Assembly (NCBI GenBank): GCA_038211615.1
Contig: JBBQVL010000004.1
Coordinates: 1 to 64,000, forward strand
DNA: 64,000 bases
Reading direction: 5' to 3'
Source: DASWJZ01 sp038211615
GTDB lineage: Bacteria; Pseudomonadota; Alphaproteobacteria; Rhizobiales; Afifellaceae
Shown one piece after another: positions 47,209 through 56,490 of the stretch. How positions within the stretch are numbered: position 1 is the first letter of the stretch; each line of letters opens with the position of its first letter. The notes below the pieces were generated by a model. That model was not told the origin of the DNA, made no database searches, and worked only from the letters and a program-made list of their open reading frames with translations. The position numbers were made by a program, and so were the translations under genes.

Positions 47209-48744
47209 ATGGAGCATCGCCGACTGCTGGGAATGATCCGGCGCCCGACGCGCGAGCGCGTGCGTGAGCTCGCCGCGCTCGAGCATATCGAGCTCACCGA
47301 TGACGAGGCGGCCGACATGGAAGGCGCGGTCGACCGCGCGCTCGCGATGTTCGACACGCTCGACACGCTGCCGCAGCCGGACTTTCCCGTACGATACCGC
47401 GACCGCGATCCCGGCCGGCGGCCGCGGCCGGAGGAGGACCCCTACAACGCCTTCATCCGCAAATGCCGCGTAACCGGGGCGGAGCAGGGGAAGCTGAAGG
47501 GAAAGACCGTCGGCCTCAAGGACAACATCCGTCTCGCCGGCGTGCCGATGACCAACGGCTCGGCCCTCCTCGCGGACTACATGCCGACCGTCGATGCGAT
47601 TGTGGCGGAGCGGCTGCTCGACGCTGGCGCGACGATCGTCGGCAAGCTCAACATGGACGACTTCGCCTTCGCCGGCACCAGCGAGACAAGCGCTTTCGGC
47701 GTCATCCGCAATCCGGCGAACCCGGAATTCTCCGCCGGCGGATCTTCCGGCGGCTGCGGCGCGGCGGTCGCCAGCGGCGACGTCGATATTGCGCTCGCCG
47801 TCGATCAGGGCGGCAGCGCACGCATCCCGGCGGCATGGTGCGGCGTCGTGGCGCTGAAGCCGACGCACGGCCTCGTCCCGAGCCACGGCATCACCTACCT
47901 CGACCACACCGTCGATTTCATCAGTCCGACCGCCCGCACGGTCGCGGATGTCGCGCTCGCGATGGAGGTGATCGCGGGCGACGACGACCGCGATCCGCAA
48001 TGGGTGCGCGGACCGATCCGCGTCGAGGAGTACAGCAAGGCGCTTTCGACCGACGTGTCGGGCCTGAGAGTTGGCGTGCTTCAGGAGGGCAAGGTCGATG
48101 GGCTGCTCGAGGAGGACGTCGGCGCGCGCTTCGAGGAGGCCGTCGCGCTCTTCCGCAAGCTCGGGGCAAAGGTGGAGGCGGTCTCGTTCCCGACCTGGCT
48201 GCACGGGCAGGCGATCTGGAACGGCTTTGCGGTGCACGCGATCTCGGTGATGATCGAGTCGAACCTTGAAGGCTACGGGCGCCTCGGCATCTGCGATGTC
48301 GGCTGGCAGCAGGCCTTCGGCGACGCCCGCCGGGCGCGCAGCGACATGCTGCCACCCTACCTGAAGATGCTGATGATCCTCGGCGGCTTCCTGCGCCGCG
48401 ACCTTGGCAGCGTGTATTACAGCAAGGGGACGAACCTGCGCTTCAAGATGCGGCGCGACTTCGACCGGCTGTTCGACTCCTTTGACGTTATCCTTACGCC
48501 GACCGCGCCGAAGAAGGCGTTCCGGTTGATGGAGACCACGCCGGACATGGTCCAGATGGCGGACCGCGCAGCCGGTATGTGCCAGAACACCTATCCGACC
48601 AACGTCACCGGCAATCCTTCGCTCAGCGTTCCTTGCGGGAGAGGCGAGAACGGCCTGCCCGTCGGCCTGCAGATCATCGGCCGGCACTTTAACGACGCGA
48701 CGGTGCTGAAGGCGGGCCACGCCTTCGAGCAGGCCTTCGCGTAA
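47209..48744 (+). CDS. Amidase, nitrile-hydratase-associated amidase type
   Basis: 511 residues. Triad: Lys104 (TVGLKDNIRLAG), Ser179 (SAGGSSGGCGAAVASG) and Ser203 (DQGGSARIPAAWCG). The DQGGS-x-RIPA form is that of the enantioselective aliphatic/aryl amidases found with nitrile hydratases rather than GatA. The N-terminal ~90 residues form the alpha-helical extension of that group. ATG 47209 has GGAAGGGG 5 bases upstream and is preferred over GTG 47191. Last gene of the plus-strand operon. Likely releases ammonia from an amide made in the same pathway; also possible on N-carbamoyl compounds. Confidence 0.93.
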   Translation: MEHRRLLGMIRRPTRERVRELAALEHIELTDDEAADMEGAVDRALAMFDTLDTLPQPDFPVRYRDRDPGRRPRPEEDPYNAFIRKCRVTGAEQGKLKGKTVGLKDNIRLAGVPMTNGSALLADYMPTVDAIVAERLLDAGATIVGKLNMDDFAFAGTSETSAFGVIRNPANPEFSAGGSSGGCGAAVASGDVDIALAVDQGGSARIPAAWCGVVALKPTHGLVPSHGITYLDHTVDFISPTARTVADVALAMEVIAGDDDRDPQWVRGPIRVEEYSKALSTDVSGLRVGVLQEGKVDGLLEEDVGARFEEAVALFRKLGAKVEAVSFPTWLHGQAIWNGFAVHAISVMIESNLEGYGRLGICDVGWQQAFGDARRARSDMLPPYLKMLMILGGFLRRDLGSVYYSKGTNLRFKMRRDFDRLFDSFDVILTPTAPKKAFRLMETTPDMVQMADRAAGMCQNTYPTNVTGNPSLSVPCGRGENGLPVGLQIIGRHFNDATVLKAGHAFEQAFA

Positions 48745-48747
48745 CCG

Positions 48748-48772
48748 CCAGGCGCAATATCAGGCCGCCTGG
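48748..48772. terminator. Stem-loop between convergent amidase and nitrilase genes
   Basis: CCAGGCG ... CGCCTGG, a 7-base-pair stem with an 11-base loop, starts 3 bases after the amidase stop and lies before the 3' end of the convergent nitrilase gene. No T run follows on either strand, so terminator activity is only likely from its position. Confidence 0.45.
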
Positions 48773-48819
48773 ATCACGCCCCCCGCGCGACCGAAGCAGG
48801 ATGGCGTGAAGAAGCTCCG

Positions 48820-49665
48820 CTACGCGACGTAGCTCGACGGCTCGCGGTCCTTCAGGAAGACCTGTCCGAGCCAGCTGCGGGCGCGTGCTTCGCCGAGGTC
48901 GCGCTCGATGTCGATGTCGGCGATCGCGAGGCCCGGCCCTTCCGATTCCGCCACCACCTGTCCGCGCGGATCGACGATGCGGCTGTGTCCGTAGAAGCCG
49001 AGGCCCTTGCCACCCGTGAGGTTAGCGGAGATCAGGAACACCTGATTTTCCAAGGCGCGGCAGCGTGTGAAAAGATCGTAGCCGCGCGTGAAGGTCGGTT
49101 CGACCGTGTTGCCCCAGGCGGTCGACATGGTGAGGATCTCGGCACCCTTCAGGCTGAGGCTGCGCGTCGATTCCGGGAAGACGAGATCGTAGCAGATGAG
49201 CAGGCCGATCCGGCCGGCGACCGAGTCGGCGACGACCCATTCGCCCCCGCGGTTCCACAGGCATTTCTCGACACCGCCCGTGTGCACCTTGCGGTAGGAG
49301 GCCAGCACGCCGCTTCCGTCGATCAGCACGCTGGTATTGTAGAGCCGGCTCGCCTCCCCAGGCGCATCGGATCTTTCGGTAAGGCCGACAACAACCTGCA
49401 GATCATGTTCGGCTGCCGCCGCGGCGATCCGCGCGGTGGCAGCGCCGGGCACGGTCTCCGCCGCGCGGATCTGATGCTCGTATTCATCGAGGTCCGGCTC
49501 GCCAAGCCGCAACGGATAGCCCTGCACGGCGCACTCGGGGAATACGACAAGCCGCACCCCGCGTCTGGCGGCGTCCGCGATGGTGGCGCAGATCATATCG
49601 AGGTTGGCCTGCGTATCTCGCTGCACCTCGACGCAGGCTGCTGCGACCTTCACCGGCGTTCCCAA
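48820..49665 (-). CDS. Carbon-nitrogen hydrolase (nitrilase superfamily)
   Basis: 281 residues. The catalytic Glu44 (LVVFPECAVQGYP), Lys126 (ASYRKVHTGG) and Cys158 (LLICYDLVFPE) are all present. Superfamily members hydrolyse nitriles, amides or N-carbamoyl amino acids. This one lies between two hyuAB operons, so an N-carbamoyl-amino-acid or omega-amidase role is plausible. TTG 49665 is chosen because AAGGAGGG lies just upstream; ATG 49698 is the alternative and would place that sequence inside the gene. Divergent from the DadA-like oxidase gene. Confidence 0.92.
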   Translation of the reverse strand: MGTPVKVAAACVEVQRDTQANLDMICATIADAARRGVRLVVFPECAVQGYPLRLGEPDLDEYEHQIRAAETVPGAATARIAAAAAEHDLQVVVGLTERSDAPGEASRLYNTSVLIDGSGVLASYRKVHTGGVEKCLWNRGGEWVVADSVAGRIGLLICYDLVFPESTRSLSLKGAEILTMSTAWGNTVEPTFTRGYDLFTRCRALENQVFLISANLTGGKGLGFYGHSRIVDPRGQVVAESEGPGLAIADIDIERDLGEARARSWLGQVFLKDREPSSYVA

Positions 49666-49786
49666 ATCGCCCTCCTTCACACGGCCGATGCCAAGCATCG
49701 GGACATCAGTGCATCGGCGCAAGCGATCGCTCAAGAAAGCCGACAAATCGATTGCAAGCCAGCCGCATCCGTTGTCATATGCAAAG

Positions 49787-49805
49787 GATATACCAGGAAT
49801 ATATC
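49787..49805. promoter_or_regulatory. Inverted repeat in nitrilase/oxidase divergent promoter
   Basis: GATATA-N7-TATATC, a 6-7-6 inverted repeat in an AT-rich patch, ends 9 bases before ATG 49815. Just upstream is TTGTCATATGCAA (49772-49784), which has the TTG...CAA ends typical of FCD-type GntR sites. The GntR gene at 54935, at the end of this operon, is the natural candidate regulator. Confidence 0.4.
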
Positions 49806-49814
49806 GGTATTCAA

Positions 49815-51074
49815 ATGGCGTTGCGGCGGGGGCGTGGACGTGTCGTCGTCATCGGTGCCGGGATCGTCGGGGTCGCGACGGCCGGCTGCCTCATCGATGA
49901 CGATTGGGAAGTGACGCTCGTCGCGCCCGAAGCGCCGGGCGAGGGCGGAGCGGGAATCGGCAGTGCCGGCCTTTTCGCCACGCAGACGGTGCAGCCGCTC
50001 GCCATGCCGGGAATTGCCCGGCGCATCCCGCGGATGCTCTTCGACCGCGATGCCCCGCTCTCCATCCGCTGGTCCTACGCGGCGACATTGCTGCCGTGGT
50101 TCGTGCGCCTGCTGCGGGCGAGCACGCCGGGCGAGGTGGAGCGGCTGTCGCGCGCGCTGTCGGACATGCTTGCGACCGCGGTCGAGGCGTACGGGCCGTT
50201 GCTGGAAGCCGCCGGGGCCGAACGGCTGGTGCGGCGCGACGGTCTCGTCATGGTCTATCGCACCGCCGAGCAGGTCGAGTCCGCGCGCGCCGAGATCGAT
50301 CTGCGCCGGCGGCGCGGCGTGGAGCTCGCGGAGATTTCGGGGAGCGAGCTGCGACGCCTCGTCCCGGCGATATCGAGCGAATACCGTTACGGCGTGCTCT
50401 ATCCGAAGTGCGGCCACACCGTCGACCCGAAGGCGCTCGTCGTCGCGCTCTGGGAATCGGTCGAGCGTCGCGGCGGCACTTTCGTGAAGGCGGCGGTGGA
50501 GGGCTTTGAATCCAGAGGCTCCGCCGTCACCGCCGTGCGCACGAACTCAGGCACGCTCCCGGCCGACGCGATTGTGGTCGCCGCCGGCGCATGGAGCGCA
50601 CCGCTCGCGCTTGCGCTCGGCTTTCGGGTGCCGCTCGAGGTGGAGCGCGGCTATCACGTGACGCTTGCCGCGCCGGGGATCGCGCTTCCTGTCCCGGTCA
50701 TCGTGGCCGACGTGCGCTTCGCGGTGACGCCGATGACGATGGGGGTGCGGCTCGCCGGGACCATCGAGTTCGCCGGGATGCAGGCGCCGCCCGCGCCGCG
50801 CCGGCAGGACATGCTGGTACGGCTTGCCAGGCTCTGCTTCCCCGGCCTCAGCGCCGAACACCAGTCGCGGTGGATGGGCTTCCGTCCGTCGATGCCCGAT
50901 TCGCTGCCCGTGATCGGCAAGTCCCCCCGCCATTCCAATGCCTATTTTGGCTTCGGCCACGGGCATCTCGGCGTGACGCAGGGCGCGATGACCGGCCGCA
51001 TCATCGCCGACCTCGCCGCCGGCCGGCGCCCTCCGATCGACGTCACACCCTTCAGCATCGAACGGTTTCACTAG
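49815..51074 (+). CDS. FAD-dependent oxidoreductase, DadA-like D-amino acid dehydrogenase/oxidase
   Basis: 419 residues from ATG 49815. The dinucleotide-binding motif VVVIGAGIVGVATAGCL is at 10-26. DAO-family features follow: GRDGL-like VRRDGLVMVYRTAEQVE, CGHTVDPKALVVALWE, ADAIVVAAGAWSAPLA, and the C-terminal WMGFRPSMPDSLPVIGKSP with FGFGHGHLGVTQGAMTGR. Expected to oxidise a D-amino or N-methyl amino acid to the keto acid (or glycine plus aldehyde). First gene of the operon oxidase-hyuA-hyuB-gntR. An upstream TTG (49752) is not favoured because it lies in the promoter repeats. Confidence 0.93.
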   Translation: MALRRGRGRVVVIGAGIVGVATAGCLIDDDWEVTLVAPEAPGEGGAGIGSAGLFATQTVQPLAMPGIARRIPRMLFDRDAPLSIRWSYAATLLPWFVRLLRASTPGEVERLSRALSDMLATAVEAYGPLLEAAGAERLVRRDGLVMVYRTAEQVESARAEIDLRRRRGVELAEISGSELRRLVPAISSEYRYGVLYPKCGHTVDPKALVVALWESVERRGGTFVKAAVEGFESRGSAVTAVRTNSGTLPADAIVVAAGAWSAPLALALGFRVPLEVERGYHVTLAAPGIALPVPVIVADVRFAVTPMTMGVRLAGTIEFAGMQAPPAPRRQDMLVRLARLCFPGLSAEHQSRWMGFRPSMPDSLPVIGKSPRHSNAYFGFGHGHLGVTQGAMTGRIIADLAAGRRPPIDVTPFSIERFH

Positions 51075-51087
51075 GAGTTGCCGCCCT

Positions 51088-53187
51088 ATGCCGATCCGCC
51101 GGATTGCCGCCGATGTCGGCGGAACGTTTACCGACATTGCGCTCCTCGATGACGAGGGGCGGCTCGCCACGTGCAAGCTGCCGTCCACCCCGGCCAACTT
51201 CGCCGACGCGGTGGTCGAGGGCGCGTTGCAGCTTCTCAGCGAAGTCGGCTCGCCGCCGGAGGCGATCGAGGCGCTGCTGCATGGCTCGACGGTCGCCACC
51301 AACCTGATCCTCGAGCACAAGGGCGCGAAGACCGCGCTGATCACCACGGAAGGCTTCCGCGACGTGCTCGAGCTGCGCCGCATCCGCGTGCCCAATCTTT
51401 ACGAGCCGCTCTACGTCAAGCCGGAGCCGCTGGTGCCGCGCCATCTCCGTCTGGAGGTCAGTGAGCGCATGCTTGCCGATGGCAGCGTGCTGAAGCCGCT
51501 CGACCTCGACAGCGTTCACACAGCGGTGGCGCGGCTCAGGGATCGCGGCATCGAGGCGATCGCCGTCTGCCTGCTCCATTCCTATGCCAATCCGGAGCAC
51601 GAGCGGGCGGTCGGCGAGATCCTGCGGCGGGACATGCCGGAATGCTTCGTGTCGCTCTCCGTCGACGTGCTGCCGCAGAAGCGGGAATACGAGCGCACCA
51701 GCACCACCGTCATCAATTCGTACATCGGGCCGCCGGTCGGCCGCTACGTCGAGGCGATGGTCAAGCAGATGCGCGGCTCCGGAATCGGAGGGCGGCTCAT
51801 GATGATGCAATCGAACGGCGGCATCCTCGATGCGGATTCGGTCATTCGCGTGCCGGCCCAGGTGGTTGAGTGCGGCCCGGCGGCGGGCGTCATCGGCGCG
51901 GAGCATTTCGGACGGCGCAACGGCTACCGGGACCTGATTACGCTCGACATGGGCGGCACCACGGCCAAGGCGTCCATCGTGGAGGACGGCGCGCTTGCCT
52001 ACGCCGATGAATACGAGGTGGGCGGCAGCTTCTCTTCGCGCAGCTTCCTCGCCGGCGGCGGGGGCTATGCGCTGAAGCTCCCGGTCGTCGACGTTCTGGA
52101 GATCGGCGCCGGGGGCGGCAGCATCGCGTGGCTCGACAAGGGCGGTTCGCTGAAGATCGGTCCGCAGAGCGCCGGCGCCGTGCCTGGACCCGCCTGCTAC
52201 GGGAAGGGCAACCTCGCGCCGACCGTCACCGATGCGAACGTCGTTCTCGGCTACCTCAATCCCGCTGTGCTGGCCGGCGGAGCCGTACCTATCGAGGCGC
52301 GGCTCGCGCAAGAGGCGGTGGGGAAAATCGCGGCGGCGCTGAACTGCGATCTTCTCGCCGCGGCGCACGGCATCCATACGGTCGCGAACGCCAACATGAT
52401 GCGGGTGGTCAAGGCGGTGACGACCTATCGGGGGCGCGACCCGCGCGACTTCTCGCTCTTTGCCTATGGCGGCAATGGTGGCGTGCATGCGGTCGACCTC
52501 GCGCGTGTCCTCATGATCCGCAAGGTGGTCGTGCCGCCCGGCGCCGGGGTCTTCAGCGCCATCGGGCTGCTCTACTCGCGGCAGAGTTCCACCTGGACCC
52601 AGCCCTTCCCGCACGTGGCGACGGCGTTTCCGCCCGAAGAGGCGGAGGCAAAGTTCGACATCATGACGCGGCGCATTGAGGAGGTGATGGGCGTCGACCG
52701 GGCGGACATCGAGTTCCGTCACGAGGCGGATGTGCGCTTCCTCGGCCAGGCCTTCGAGATCACCGTTCCATTCTCCGCCGCGCCCTATGACGCCGGGGCC
52801 GCCACGCGGCTGTCAGAGACCTTTGCGGCCGAGCACATGGCGCGCTACGGGCACGCCTTCGCCGGCCGCTTCCCCGTCGAGATCGTCAACCTCCGCCTGA
52901 CTGGCACCCTGCGGGGCGAGGATCCCCCCGACCTCCGCATGCGGGCGCAGGCCGCGTCAGTTCTCTCCAGCCGCCCGGCCTATTTCGGTCCCGTCCACGG
53001 GACCGTCGACACGCCGGTCTTCGGCCGCGAACGGCTTGACGCGACTCCGAGGCAAGGGCCGATGATCATCGAGGAATACGAGGGCACGGCGGTCGTTCCG
53101 CCGGACTGCCTTGCCTCCCGCGACAGCTATGGCAACGTCGTCATCGAGCTGCCGGCCAGCGATTCCCCCAACGAGGCACGCCGATGA
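51088..53187 (+). CDS. hyuA: Hydantoinase A/oxoprolinase family protein, third copy
   Basis: 699 residues. ADVGGTFTDIALL is at the N-terminus, then DMGGTTAKASIV, LEIGAGGGSIAWL, AVPGPACYGKGN and FAYGGNGGVHAVDLARVLMI. Same length and subfamily as the second copy (TTAK motif, GAGGGSI, NANMMRVVKAVTTYRGRDPR), so the two are paralogues from one branch. Starts 13 bases after the oxidase stop and overlaps hyuB by ATGA. ATP-dependent cyclic-amide hydrolysis with HyuB is the expected activity. Confidence 0.93.
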   Translation: MPIRRIAADVGGTFTDIALLDDEGRLATCKLPSTPANFADAVVEGALQLLSEVGSPPEAIEALLHGSTVATNLILEHKGAKTALITTEGFRDVLELRRIRVPNLYEPLYVKPEPLVPRHLRLEVSERMLADGSVLKPLDLDSVHTAVARLRDRGIEAIAVCLLHSYANPEHERAVGEILRRDMPECFVSLSVDVLPQKREYERTSTTVINSYIGPPVGRYVEAMVKQMRGSGIGGRLMMMQSNGGILDADSVIRVPAQVVECGPAAGVIGAEHFGRRNGYRDLITLDMGGTTAKASIVEDGALAYADEYEVGGSFSSRSFLAGGGGYALKLPVVDVLEIGAGGGSIAWLDKGGSLKIGPQSAGAVPGPACYGKGNLAPTVTDANVVLGYLNPAVLAGGAVPIEARLAQEAVGKIAAALNCDLLAAAHGIHTVANANMMRVVKAVTTYRGRDPRDFSLFAYGGNGGVHAVDLARVLMIRKVVVPPGAGVFSAIGLLYSRQSSTWTQPFPHVATAFPPEEAEAKFDIMTRRIEEVMGVDRADIEFRHEADVRFLGQAFEITVPFSAAPYDAGAATRLSETFAAEHMARYGHAFAGRFPVEIVNLRLTGTLRGEDPPDLRMRAQAASVLSSRPAYFGPVHGTVDTPVFGRERLDATPRQGPMIIEEYEGTAVVPPDCLASRDSYGNVVIELPASDSPNEARR

Positions 53188-54938
53188 CCGCCGCGATCGA
53201 TCCCTTCCAGCTCGAAATCATCAAGAGCAGCTTCGACACGATCGCCGACGACATGGCGTTGACGCTGATGCGGACCGCGCATTCGGGCATTGTGCGCGAC
53301 TCGCTCGACTTCTCGACGTCGATCTGCGACGCCGCCGGCCAACCGCTTGCGCAGGGCGTCTGCACGCCGATGCAACTCGGCAGCTTCTACGATGCGATGC
53401 GCAAGCTGCTCAGCCTCTATACCGGCCGCATCGAGCAGGGCGACGTCTTTATCTTCAACGATCCCTACGCGGCGGACGGCCAGCACCTTCCCGACATCTA
53501 CATCACCTCCCCGGTCATGCACGAGGGCGCGCTCTGCGGCTGGAGCGTGACGGTCGCTCACCATTCCGATGTCGGCGGTATTGTCGCCGGCAGCAATGCG
53601 ATCGGCGTTTCCGAGATCTTTCAGGAGGGGCTGCGCCTTCCGATCATCAAGCTGGTCGAGGCGGGACGTCCGAACGAGGCGCTGTGGGAGGTGATCCGCA
53701 CCAATGTCCGCACGCCGGACAAGGTCGAGGGCGACCTGCAGGCGCAGATCGCCGCCTGCACGAGCGGCGAGCGGGAGCTGATCGCGCTCTTCGCGCGCTA
53801 CGGAACGGCGACCGTGCTTCGCTACGCCGATCATCTGCAGGATTATGCCGAGCGACTGACGCGCGCCGAACTCAGCGAAATCCCCGACGGGGTCTATGCC
53901 TTTACCGATCATCTCGACGGGCTCGGCGAGTGTCCCGAACCGATCGTGCTCAACGTCAAGGTCGTCGTGGAAGGTGACCACGTCACCGTCGACTGGACCG
54001 GCTCGTCGCCGCAGGTGAAAGGTGGCATCAACCCGTCATTTCCCTTCACCAAGGCTTGCGCCTACACGGCGCTTCGCTCGGTGATGCGCGCCGACGTCCC
54101 GAATTGCCACGGCTTCACGCGGCCTATCACGGTGGTGGCGCCGCTCGGCTCGATCATGAACCCGATGTTTCCCGCGCCCTCCGGAGCCCGCGGCATCACC
54201 GGTTTTCGCATGGTCGACTGTCTGATCGGAGCGCTGGCGCAGGCTGTTCCGGATCGTGTCATCGCCGATTCGAACGGCGGCTCGACGCTCCCCACCATCG
54301 CCGGCTATCGGGACGGAAAGGCGTTCGTGTTCTGCGAGACCTTCATGGGGACCTGGGGCGGGGCCGCCTCGCATGACGGCCAGGAAGGCGTGCCGCACCT
54401 TGGAGCGAATCAGTCCAACGTTCCGATCGAAATGATCGAGGCGGACTATCCGTTGCGCATCGAGCGTTATGGGTTCCTTCCGGGCACCGCCGGGGCGGGC
54501 CGCCACCGGGGCGGCCTCGGCCTGGTGCGCGAATATCGCCTGCTGGCCGACGAGGCGATCCTGAACGTGCGGTCGGACAAGCGAAGCCATCCGCCGCACG
54601 GCCTCTACGGCGGCAATCCCGGAGCGCCGTCGTTCAACATCATTGTCCGGGATGGCGAGCGGAGGATCGTGCCGGTGCTGATGACGGAGGTCGAGCCGCT
54701 TCGGAAGGGCGATCTCTACCGCCATGAAATGTCCGGTGGTGGTGGCTATGGCGACCCGCTCGAGCGCGACCCCCGGAAGGTGCTGTGGGATGTGATCGAA
54801 GAGAAGCTGAGCGTGGCGATGACGCGGACCGAATACGGCGTGGTTCTGAAGGAGCACGACAAGACCTTCGTGGTCGACGAGGCCGAGACCGAGGCGCTTC
54901 GCGCGAGGCTGCGTGCAGCCTTGCGGGCTGGAGCATGA
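53184..54938 (+). CDS. hyuB: Hydantoinase B/oxoprolinase family protein, third copy
   Basis: 584 residues. MRTAHSGIVRDSLDFSTSIC, FNDPYAADGQHLPDIY, AHHSDVGGIVAGSNAIGVSE followed by IFQEGLRLPIIK, and the C-terminal SGGGGYGDPLERDP mark the family. It overlaps hyuA at the start and the GntR gene at the stop, both by ATGA. Partner of the third HyuA. Confidence 0.93.
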   Translation: MTAAIDPFQLEIIKSSFDTIADDMALTLMRTAHSGIVRDSLDFSTSICDAAGQPLAQGVCTPMQLGSFYDAMRKLLSLYTGRIEQGDVFIFNDPYAADGQHLPDIYITSPVMHEGALCGWSVTVAHHSDVGGIVAGSNAIGVSEIFQEGLRLPIIKLVEAGRPNEALWEVIRTNVRTPDKVEGDLQAQIAACTSGERELIALFARYGTATVLRYADHLQDYAERLTRAELSEIPDGVYAFTDHLDGLGECPEPIVLNVKVVVEGDHVTVDWTGSSPQVKGGINPSFPFTKACAYTALRSVMRADVPNCHGFTRPITVVAPLGSIMNPMFPAPSGARGITGFRMVDCLIGALAQAVPDRVIADSNGGSTLPTIAGYRDGKAFVFCETFMGTWGGAASHDGQEGVPHLGANQSNVPIEMIEADYPLRIERYGFLPGTAGAGRHRGGLGLVREYRLLADEAILNVRSDKRSHPPHGLYGGNPGAPSFNIIVRDGERRIVPVLMTEVEPLRKGDLYRHEMSGGGGYGDPLERDPRKVLWDVIEEKLSVAMTRTEYGVVLKEHDKTFVVDEAETEALRARLRAALRAGA

Positions 54939-55669
54939 AGCGACGACCTGCAACGCCGGCCGGGTCCGGAGCCGACAAGCAGCGCCCGTCGATGGTCGAA
55001 GAGGCCGCGACGGCGATCCGCAACAGGATCCTGGAACTGAGCCTGCCGCCCGGACGTCCCATCAGCAGCGCCTGGCTTGTCGATAACCTGAAACTCGGAC
55101 GGACGCCCATTCGCGAAGCCGTCAACCGGCTTGCCGCGGAAGGTCTTGTGCATGTCGAGCCGAACCAGAGTATTCGCGTGCATCCGCTCGATCTTGACGA
55201 GATCAACCAGCTGATCGAGGCGCTGCGCGTCGCGGAGCGCATCTCCGGTTTCTACTGCGACTTCGACGATGACGGCCTGCTCGACGACGTGGTGCGCATG
55301 CAGGGGGAACAGCGCAAGGCGGCGCGGGAGCACCGTTACCTCGAGGCGAGCTACTGGAACGCCTCGTTCCGCTCCCGCATAGCCGCCACCTCGCGCAACC
55401 ACCATCTGATTGCGTTCCACCAGCGCACCACAAACCATGCGAGGCGGCTGAGCTGCCTTGTCTATGCGATGGAGGCAAGGGATGCCGCCCATTATCGGCG
55501 GCAGCTCAAGCTGCTGGAGAACATTCACGCCGGCCTCGGCGAGGCGATCGCATCGAGGGACCGCGAAAGGCTGATGAATGTGCTTGCCGAGCATGTGGCG
55601 ATTCTCAGGACCCGGCTTGCATGGTCCCTGCGGTCGTCCGGCGTCGGCGAGTTGCCGCTGTCCGCGTGA
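54935..55669 (+). CDS. GntR family transcriptional regulator, FCD domain, second copy
   Basis: 244 residues from ATG 54935, coupled to hyuB (ATGA); the longer frame from 54785 is an out-of-frame read of hyuB. The winged helix spans about 18-80 (EEAATAIRNRILELSLPPGR; TPIREAVNRLAAEGLVHVEP), and the FCD helices follow (EINQLIEALRVAERISGFYC; FRSRIAATSRNHHLIAFH). Its place as last gene of the operon suggests feedback control of the operon by a substrate or product. Its likely target is the repeat-rich promoter at 49666-49814. Confidence 0.92.
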   Translation: MKRRPATPAGSGADKQRPSMVEEAATAIRNRILELSLPPGRPISSAWLVDNLKLGRTPIREAVNRLAAEGLVHVEPNQSIRVHPLDLDEINQLIEALRVAERISGFYCDFDDDGLLDDVVRMQGEQRKAAREHRYLEASYWNASFRSRIAATSRNHHLIAFHQRTTNHARRLSCLVYAMEARDAAHYRRQLKLLENIHAGLGEAIASRDRERLMNVLAEHVAILRTRLAWSLRSSGVGELPLSA

Positions 55670-55863
55670 GCGGTCGAGGCGCACGCCACGCGGTGCTCCA
55701 ACATCAGCCGGGTGCCCGGCGTCCAGGTCGGCTCGATCGCGAGAGTTCTGTGAGCCAGGCTCCCGCCGCCAACGCGTAGCGCTCGTTGACGCAGGCCGGG
55801 CTCCGGCCGCTAGGCAACAGTGCCGCCAGTCTCCTATGCTCGCAGCGAGAGGAGCTTCTCCAG

Positions 55864-56490
55864 ATGAGCTTGCGCATCGCCGAAGGAAAGGCGGATCGAG
55901 GAATCGCGGTCGCGATCTTTGCGTCGGTTGGCCTGTCGCTGGTTCTTGGGGCCGCACTGACCATCTGGCACACCGACGTGAACCGGTGGACCGCGAATAC
56001 CATCGTGAAGATCGGCGGCCCGTTCGATCTCATCGACCAGGACGGGCGAGCTTTCACCCGCGCCGATCTTCTCGGGCACCCGCACATTGTCTATTTCGGG
56101 TTCACATACTGTCCCGATCTCTGTCCGACCATGCTTTTCCTGCTCGGCAGCATTGTGCAGGGCCTCGGCGACAAAGCTGCGCCGCTCAAAGTTGCCTTCG
56201 TCACCGTCGACCCGGAGCGCGACACAGTTCAGGTGATGAAGGATTACGTCACGGCCTTCGACAAGGACTTCATCGGATTGACCGGCTCGCCGGAAGCCGT
56301 CGGCAAGGCTGCGAAGGCCTATCGCATCTCCTACGAGAAAGTCGATCTCGGCGGCGGCAACTACACGGTCGACCACTCGACCTCCGCTATGCTGTTCAAT
56401 GCCGATGGAAGTTACGCGGACTCGATCGCCTTCGACGAGAGCGCCGCCGGCGCGCGGGCGAAGATCGCGAGCCTTATCGGGGCAGAATGA
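55864..56490 (+). CDS. SCO family copper chaperone (SCO1/SenC)
   Basis: 208 residues from ATG 55864 (GAGGAG 9 bases upstream); the frame opens at 55786 but without support. An N-terminal membrane anchor (about 14-36) is followed by a thioredoxin-like domain with Cys83-x3-Cys87 (FGFTYCPDLCPTM) and the third copper ligand His171 (YTVDHSTSAML). SCO proteins deliver copper to the CuA site of cytochrome oxidase or act as thiol reductases. First gene of the copper cluster; the 194 bases upstream hold its promoter and a GCCGGG/CCCGGC stem. Confidence 0.93.
   Translation: MSLRIAEGKADRGIAVAIFASVGLSLVLGAALTIWHTDVNRWTANTIVKIGGPFDLIDQDGRAFTRADLLGHPHIVYFGFTYCPDLCPTMLFLLGSIVQGLGDKAAPLKVAFVTVDPERDTVQVMKDYVTAFDKDFIGLTGSPEAVGKAAKAYRISYEKVDLGGGNYTVDHSTSAMLFNADGSYADSIAFDESAAGARAKIASLIGAE

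Noticed and set aside
45598..48720. 1040-residue minus-strand open frame opposite deacylase and amidase
   Set aside because: Runs across two unrelated real genes on the other strand; no domain and atypical composition.
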